Source: Haloarcula taiwanensis
Lineage (GTDB): Archaea; Halobacteriota; Halobacteria; Halobacteriales; Haloarculaceae
Assembly: GCA_002844335.1 (NCBI GenBank)
Contig: CP019156.1
Location: forward strand, 1 to 64,000
Direction: 5' to 3'
DNA length: 64,000 bases
Under the pieces are notes generated by a model. The model was given only the letters and a program-made list of their open reading frames with translations. It made no database searches and was not told the DNA's origin. The number at the start of each line of letters is the position of its first letter. The first letter of the stretch is position 1. Below are positions 60,368-64,000 of this stretch, piece after piece. The position numbers and the translations under genes were made by a program.

Positions 60368-61732
60368 TCAGATGATGCCGCCGATGACGAGTAGTCCAAC
60401 GACGAGCAGCAGCGTCGCGACCACGCTACCCCCGGCTAGTAACTTGTTCTCCATCGCCTTCTCATGAAGCGGCATCTCGGCGTACTCCTGGCGGAACGTC
60501 TCGAGGTTCTGGTCGTCGTAGAAGTACTTCGTCTTCAGCGCGAACCGCTCCGTCACCGCACAGCCCGTACAGATCGGCTCACCTTCCAGCCGCTCCGTTT
60601 TGATGTGACTGGAGCAGGCAATGGCTCCGCAGTTCGGGCAGTAGGTGTACGTCTCGTCACCGCCGGTCGTGTCACAGTGGACGCACTGATGGATGCCGTC
60701 CTCGGCGGTCACTCTTGACGGGCCCGCCGCGTAGTACTCGTAGGGGTAGATGTACTCCTGCAGATCGGTTTTGTGCCGGACTTTAGGAAGGTACACTGGC
60801 TCGATCAACTGGACGGAAATGTCCGAGCGGTTCGGCTCACACGTCTTGTTGTACGTGACGTTGTTGTCGCCCGTGTAGGTCACTGTCGTCGTGTGGTAGT
60901 CCTGAAGCCGCTCGACGGCCCACTCCTTGTACTCCGTTTGGGTCTGCCCGAACCGTCGCTCCTCAACGTCGTCGAATACCTCGGTAAACTGCTCGGTATC
61001 GAGGTCGATCGTCGCGTGGAAATTCTCGGCGACCAGCGTCGCGACATCGTCGTCGGCCACCTTCGGATGGCCGCGTGCGGCGTGGACAACAAACTGTGTG
61101 CGGTCGTTGATCCGGTGGATGACTCCCACCGACGTCTCGAAGACTGCGTTCGTGTCCGCGGTGACCTCAACCACCGGGCGGAACGTCACCCGCGAGTGTG
61201 GTTCTGGAAGGTCAGCGGCCTCGATATTCTCGATATCGCGGAACGCTTCTTGGACCGGCGCGTCGACGTTGGCCGCCGGGTCGTACGGGCGCAGGGTCTC
61301 GTCGCAGAGAATCTCGATACGACCGTTGTAGAGGTCGAGGCCGATCTCGTCAGCGATCTCTCGGAGGTCCTCGCCGTCGAGCAACTCGATGGGGTACGGG
61401 TCGTCGTTTTGCTGGAGCCGATCTGCGTACTCCTGAGCAGGGCTCGTGAATCGGCCAGTGGTGACGACTATCCCCCGCTTGGGGCCGTCGAAGTCAAACG
61501 TCGCGATGGCCGAGTGCAACTTCTGGACGACCGGGCGACCGACCGTTCCCGTATGCTTGCATTCGACGATAATCGCACGCCGCGTTTCGTCGATCACTTC
61601 CTCCATGATGATGTCCCGTCCCTCATCGGCTGTGCGCTTGGCTTGGCGGACGTTCTCGTAGCCGAGGTTGCGGAACACGTCTTCCATCAGGTCTTCGAAC
61701 TCGAATCCCGAGAGATCATCCAGTATAGCCAT
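60368..61732 (-). CDS. Membrane-anchored Mrr-like restriction endonuclease
   Basis: 454 residues. The N-terminal nuclease domain shows F-E-F-E-D-L at the start and catalytic Asp40 (E-G-R-D), Glu57 and Lys59 (V-E-C-K-H), the Mrr-cat pattern. A middle region of unknown fold (about 150-340) is followed by zinc knuckles C-V-H-C, C-P-N-C and C-T-G-C. A C-terminal transmembrane helix covers about 430-452. Mrr enzymes cut modified DNA; tethering one to the membrane, with zinc ribbons facing the cytosol, is unusual and would suit defence against incoming DNA. Confidence 0.82.
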   Translation of the reverse strand: MAILDDLSGFEFEDLMEDVFRNLGYENVRQAKRTADEGRDIIMEEVIDETRRAIIVECKHTGTVGRPVVQKLHSAIATFDFDGPKRGIVVTTGRFTSPAQEYADRLQQNDDPYPIELLDGEDLREIADEIGLDLYNGRIEILCDETLRPYDPAANVDAPVQEAFRDIENIEAADLPEPHSRVTFRPVVEVTADTNAVFETSVGVIHRINDRTQFVVHAARGHPKVADDDVATLVAENFHATIDLDTEQFTEVFDDVEERRFGQTQTEYKEWAVERLQDYHTTTVTYTGDNNVTYNKTCEPNRSDISVQLIEPVYLPKVRHKTDLQEYIYPYEYYAAGPSRVTAEDGIHQCVHCDTTGGDETYTYCPNCGAIACSSHIKTERLEGEPICTGCAVTERFALKTKYFYDDQNLETFRQEYAEMPLHEKAMENKLLAGGSVVATLLLVVGLLVIGGII

Positions 61733-62786
61733 CCCGAATTATATGAATAGTACATTGCAACTATCAAATGCGTTGCCAAACGCAGTTCAGTTCTGTCTGT
61801 TGAACCCTTCTGAAGAGTTGATGAACCACCGAACTGTCCGTGAGAATCAAACCTGAACCAGTGGACCGTCCCAGCGCGCGACGCCACTGACAGACTCGCG
61901 ATGCTCGTCTGTCGTGTCCTCGCTCACTCGGACGACGAGGCGCTGCGCTCGGCGCGGTCGCGCGCCTCACGCCGGTCCAATCGTGCCTGCAGTAGCGGGC
62001 GCGATCCCCGACGGGAATCGGACAGTTCCCAGCTGAGTGGCACACTAATTTGCGACTACACTATGATGGGAAAACAAGGCACATTGTACCTATTGGGTTT
62101 CAGACACAAAGCTCCGGACATGATGGTGTGCTCGCCGACCGGTGAGCGACAAGGTGTGCGCCACGAGGGGCCGAAGCGAGCGAGGGTCGGGCGTGGGTCT
62201 GCCAGCACTGGCTCAACTCGAGTGTGGTCGTGATCGGCGTGGCCCTGGACGGCGGTGGCCGCCGACGTGCTTGGGCAGTGGACTCACATGATGTTCGGTG
62301 AGGCTGGTTCGTCGTGTGCAGTCCTGATCGGACTCCAAGAGATGAGACAATACCTATCTGTTCTCCAATAGGTTTGAGTGCAGGTGGGCTGAACGGATTC
62401 GTACCCCTGTTTGTGTTGGGTCTATCGACCCGCTCTCCCAATGTTAGGTTGCCTATGCATTTCTCGCAAAAATCGCTCTCAGAACGCCCCGCAAAGCACG
62501 GCAAGTTAAAGGACCAATTATTCTGTGAATCACACCCGCCACGTATTGCGATTTTGTACGAATCAGTCACTTGGCTAATAGATTCAGATAGGAGCAAAAC
62601 CGGTTCCGTCTGGCGATTTCACCCAGAATTAGTTAGCTGGAGAGATTTTACTGGATATCTGACAATGGCTCTATTGAGGGGCTACAGCCAGAGGACTCTA
62701 TCAGTCAACAACCAAAGGGAGATCAAGAGATTATCCGCAAAAGTGTAGAATTTCTTAGATGCTATCGTTACTCTGTAGAGAAGCAG
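61733..62786. other. Non-coding region containing GC-rich repeat copy 3
   Basis: Outside the repeat (61860-62008) I see no gene. The frame at 62314-62748 has no protein-like composition. The right part (62440-62780) is AT-rich. Confidence 0.5.
61860..62008 (+). repeat. GC-rich dispersed repeat, copy 3 of 3
   Basis: Over its first about 60 bp it is identical or nearly so to 58831-58893 (GTGGACCGTCCCAGCGCGCG onward). It then has a short deletion relative to copy 2 and the same end, GTAGCGGGCGCGATCCC. Confidence 0.72.
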
Positions 62787-64000
62787 TCACATGAACCCAG
62801 CCGGGTCGTGCCCCCTCTCTTCTGACTCTGTTTTGTCTTGCTCATCAGTCTCAGTAGCGTCTGATTCTGAGGCCGATTCAGCATCTCCTTTCTCAGCGGC
62901 TTCCGTCTCATCAGTGGTGGGGTTCGGTGACTCGTCAGAGGAGAAGTCACCGCTGTTGTCGTCGGACTGCTGGTCGTGATCGCCACCGTCGTACTCACAT
63001 TCTTCATCTGATACATCTGGGTGGTCTGTATCCGGTGACGTGACGGCAGTGTTTGCTGTTGTCTGGTCGAGTGGGTCGCTCGACTCGTCGTCGCCCACCC
63101 CATCTGTCGCGTCGGCAGTCGGCTCGACTTCAGGGTCACGATCCGGGCCACTCTCTCTGGACTCATCATCTTCGGTCTCACCAAGTGACCCATAGAGCAC
63201 ATCATCGAGTCGGGCCCGAGTGAACGAGAACCAGCTGTCACTCTCTATGTCGGTGTCATCCTCAGAGGATTCCGGTTCTGAACTGCCCGGCGACTCCGCA
63301 CCCTGGGCTGGGAGACTGTCGCGAACATCAGCCAGTTCGTAGGACTGTCCATGAACCCACGTTGTCCGAGAGACGGCAACGCACTCACCGGGCTGGAAGT
63401 CTCGGAGCAGACCAGAGGTGACCGGCGTTTTGTCCTTCTCTTTGTACGTGTCCCGAGCCTGCGTCCGTGGGTTTTCGCCGCGCCCTTGATGGCTCATCGA
63501 CACCATCTCGGACCGGTCATACTGCCGGCTCTCGCCGAGTTCGTCGAGGATGAAGTCCGTCGACTCAGTGTCACCCGGACCGAAGTAAACGCCTTGCGGG
63601 CAGTTGCCGACAATCCCAGAGATCGTACTGTACGTGTTTTTGAGCTGGCCGATTGTTTGCACGCCGACTAGTGCCCGAGCCTTGTGCTTTCGGCCTCGGG
63701 CCGTCAGGTTCGTTACTTGAGTGAGCGCCGGCAGCGCATCAATCTCGTCGAGGATATGGACTGTCGGGTTCGAGGCGTTCATCGCGTAGCGGATCGACCA
63801 GTCTACGAGCAGTTGGTACATCGGCCCGAGCGTCTCCAGTTCCGTCGGATTGGAGTCGATAATTAGGACCCGGCCTTCCGGGTTCTCGATGTACTCTTGC
63901 AGGGAGAACTCCCCGTAGTCTCCGAAGTCACCAGTGAAGACGGGATCGACGTTCTCCTTGATCGTCTGGTAAACGTTCTGTGCGCCTTTCCCCTTGTCAG
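62787..64000 (-). CDS. TraD/VirD4-like conjugative coupling ATPase, C-terminal part
   Basis: Partial: the frame is open through the right edge, so the N-terminus lies outside the window. The visible 404 residues include G-R-V-L-I-I-D-S-N, a Walker B-like V-H-I-L-D-E-I-D-A-L-P, and G-R-K-H-K-A-R-A-L-V-G-V-Q-T-I-G-Q-L, typical of coupling proteins and HerA/VirB4-like transfer ATPases. The last about 170 residues are an extremely acidic Ser/Asp/Glu tail. It should pump DNA during conjugation at the membrane. Confidence 0.8.
   Translation of the reverse strand, partial: DKGKGAQNVYQTIKENVDPVFTGDFGDYGEFSLQEYIENPEGRVLIIDSNPTELETLGPMYQLLVDWSIRYAMNASNPTVHILDEIDALPALTQVTNLTARGRKHKARALVGVQTIGQLKNTYSTISGIVGNCPQGVYFGPGDTESTDFILDELGESRQYDRSEMVSMSHQGRGENPRTQARDTYKEKDKTPVTSGLLRDFQPGECVAVSRTTWVHGQSYELADVRDSLPAQGAESPGSSEPESSEDDTDIESDSWFSFTRARLDDVLYGSLGETEDDESRESGPDRDPEVEPTADATDGVGDDESSDPLDQTTANTAVTSPDTDHPDVSDEECEYDGGDHDQQSDDNSGDFSSDESPNPTTDETEAAEKGDAESASESDATETDEQDKTESEERGHDPAGFM

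Noticed and set aside
62314-62748. A 144-codon plus-strand frame
   Set aside because: No acidic bias, no domain and no promoter; the region is AT-rich filler between the repeat and the transfer gene.

Overview
The window comes from a halophilic archaeon (Halobacteria), and most likely from a large extrachromosomal replicon or megaplasmid of a Haloarcula-like organism. Evidence: moderately high GC with strongly acidic predicted proteins, many leaderless-looking starts with TATA-like boxes about 26 bp upstream, Tat-type lipoprotein signals, small CxxC zinc proteins, an Orc1/Cdc6 initiator beside its own origin repeats, a ParA partition gene, and a conjugation-type ATPase running off the right edge. 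No rRNA, intact tRNA or CRISPR array was seen.

Layout. 0-4 kb: a secreted surface protein, a broken copy of a radical SAM gene, small zinc-finger genes and a tyrosine recombinase. 4.3-10.8 kb: replicon maintenance core, with a perfect hairpin, five 13-bp iterons, ParA and its acidic partner, hypothetical proteins, an origin with ORB-like inverted repeats, and Orc1/Cdc6. 10.8-15.7 kb: hypothetical genes plus decayed genes, including an IS transposase fragment. 16-28.7 kb: a sugar-catabolic island. One minus-strand operon encodes a substrate-binding lipoprotein, two permeases, an MsmX/UgpC-type ATPase, a class II aldolase and a rhamnulokinase-family kinase. Around it lie an SDR, a galactonate-dehydratase-family enzyme, two zinc alcohol dehydrogenases, a frameshifted class I aldolase and an IclR regulator. 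A deoxyhexose such as L-rhamnose or L-fucose is the likely substrate, but no isomerase is present.

28.7-50.5 kb is an accessory region with AT-rich patches and probable defence or conflict genes: a PIN remnant, a phage-repressor-like wHTH gene flanked by matching operators, a TcmP-like protein with two radical SAM proteins, a restriction-modification remnant, a NERD helicase, a short DnaK paired with a polytopic membrane J-domain protein, and a set of tiny zinc proteins sharing a promoter/leader. Four copies of a 41-42-bp palindromic element (CTAACCAACA, 21-22 bp, TGTTGGTTAG) sit just downstream of genes or gene fragments here and near the left end, and fragments of the neighbouring genes are scattered between them. 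This looks like repeated cassette-style rearrangement.

50.5-64 kb: a GC-rich non-coding stretch with a 109-nt imperfect hairpin, then a 5' leader that can fold as a three-way junction in front of an OB-fold/zinc-finger (RPA-like) gene. Next come a HEPN/nucleotidyltransferase pair, a siderophore-type ABC operon and its regulator each under an iron-box palindrome, a PIN/HTH pair, a membrane-anchored Mrr-like nuclease, and the end of a TraD/VirD4-like coupling ATPase. A GC-rich non-coding repeat occurs three times here.

The strongest candidates for something undescribed are the palindromic cassette-end element, the structured leader of the RPA-like gene, the DnaK/membrane-J pair and the TcmP/double radical SAM locus.
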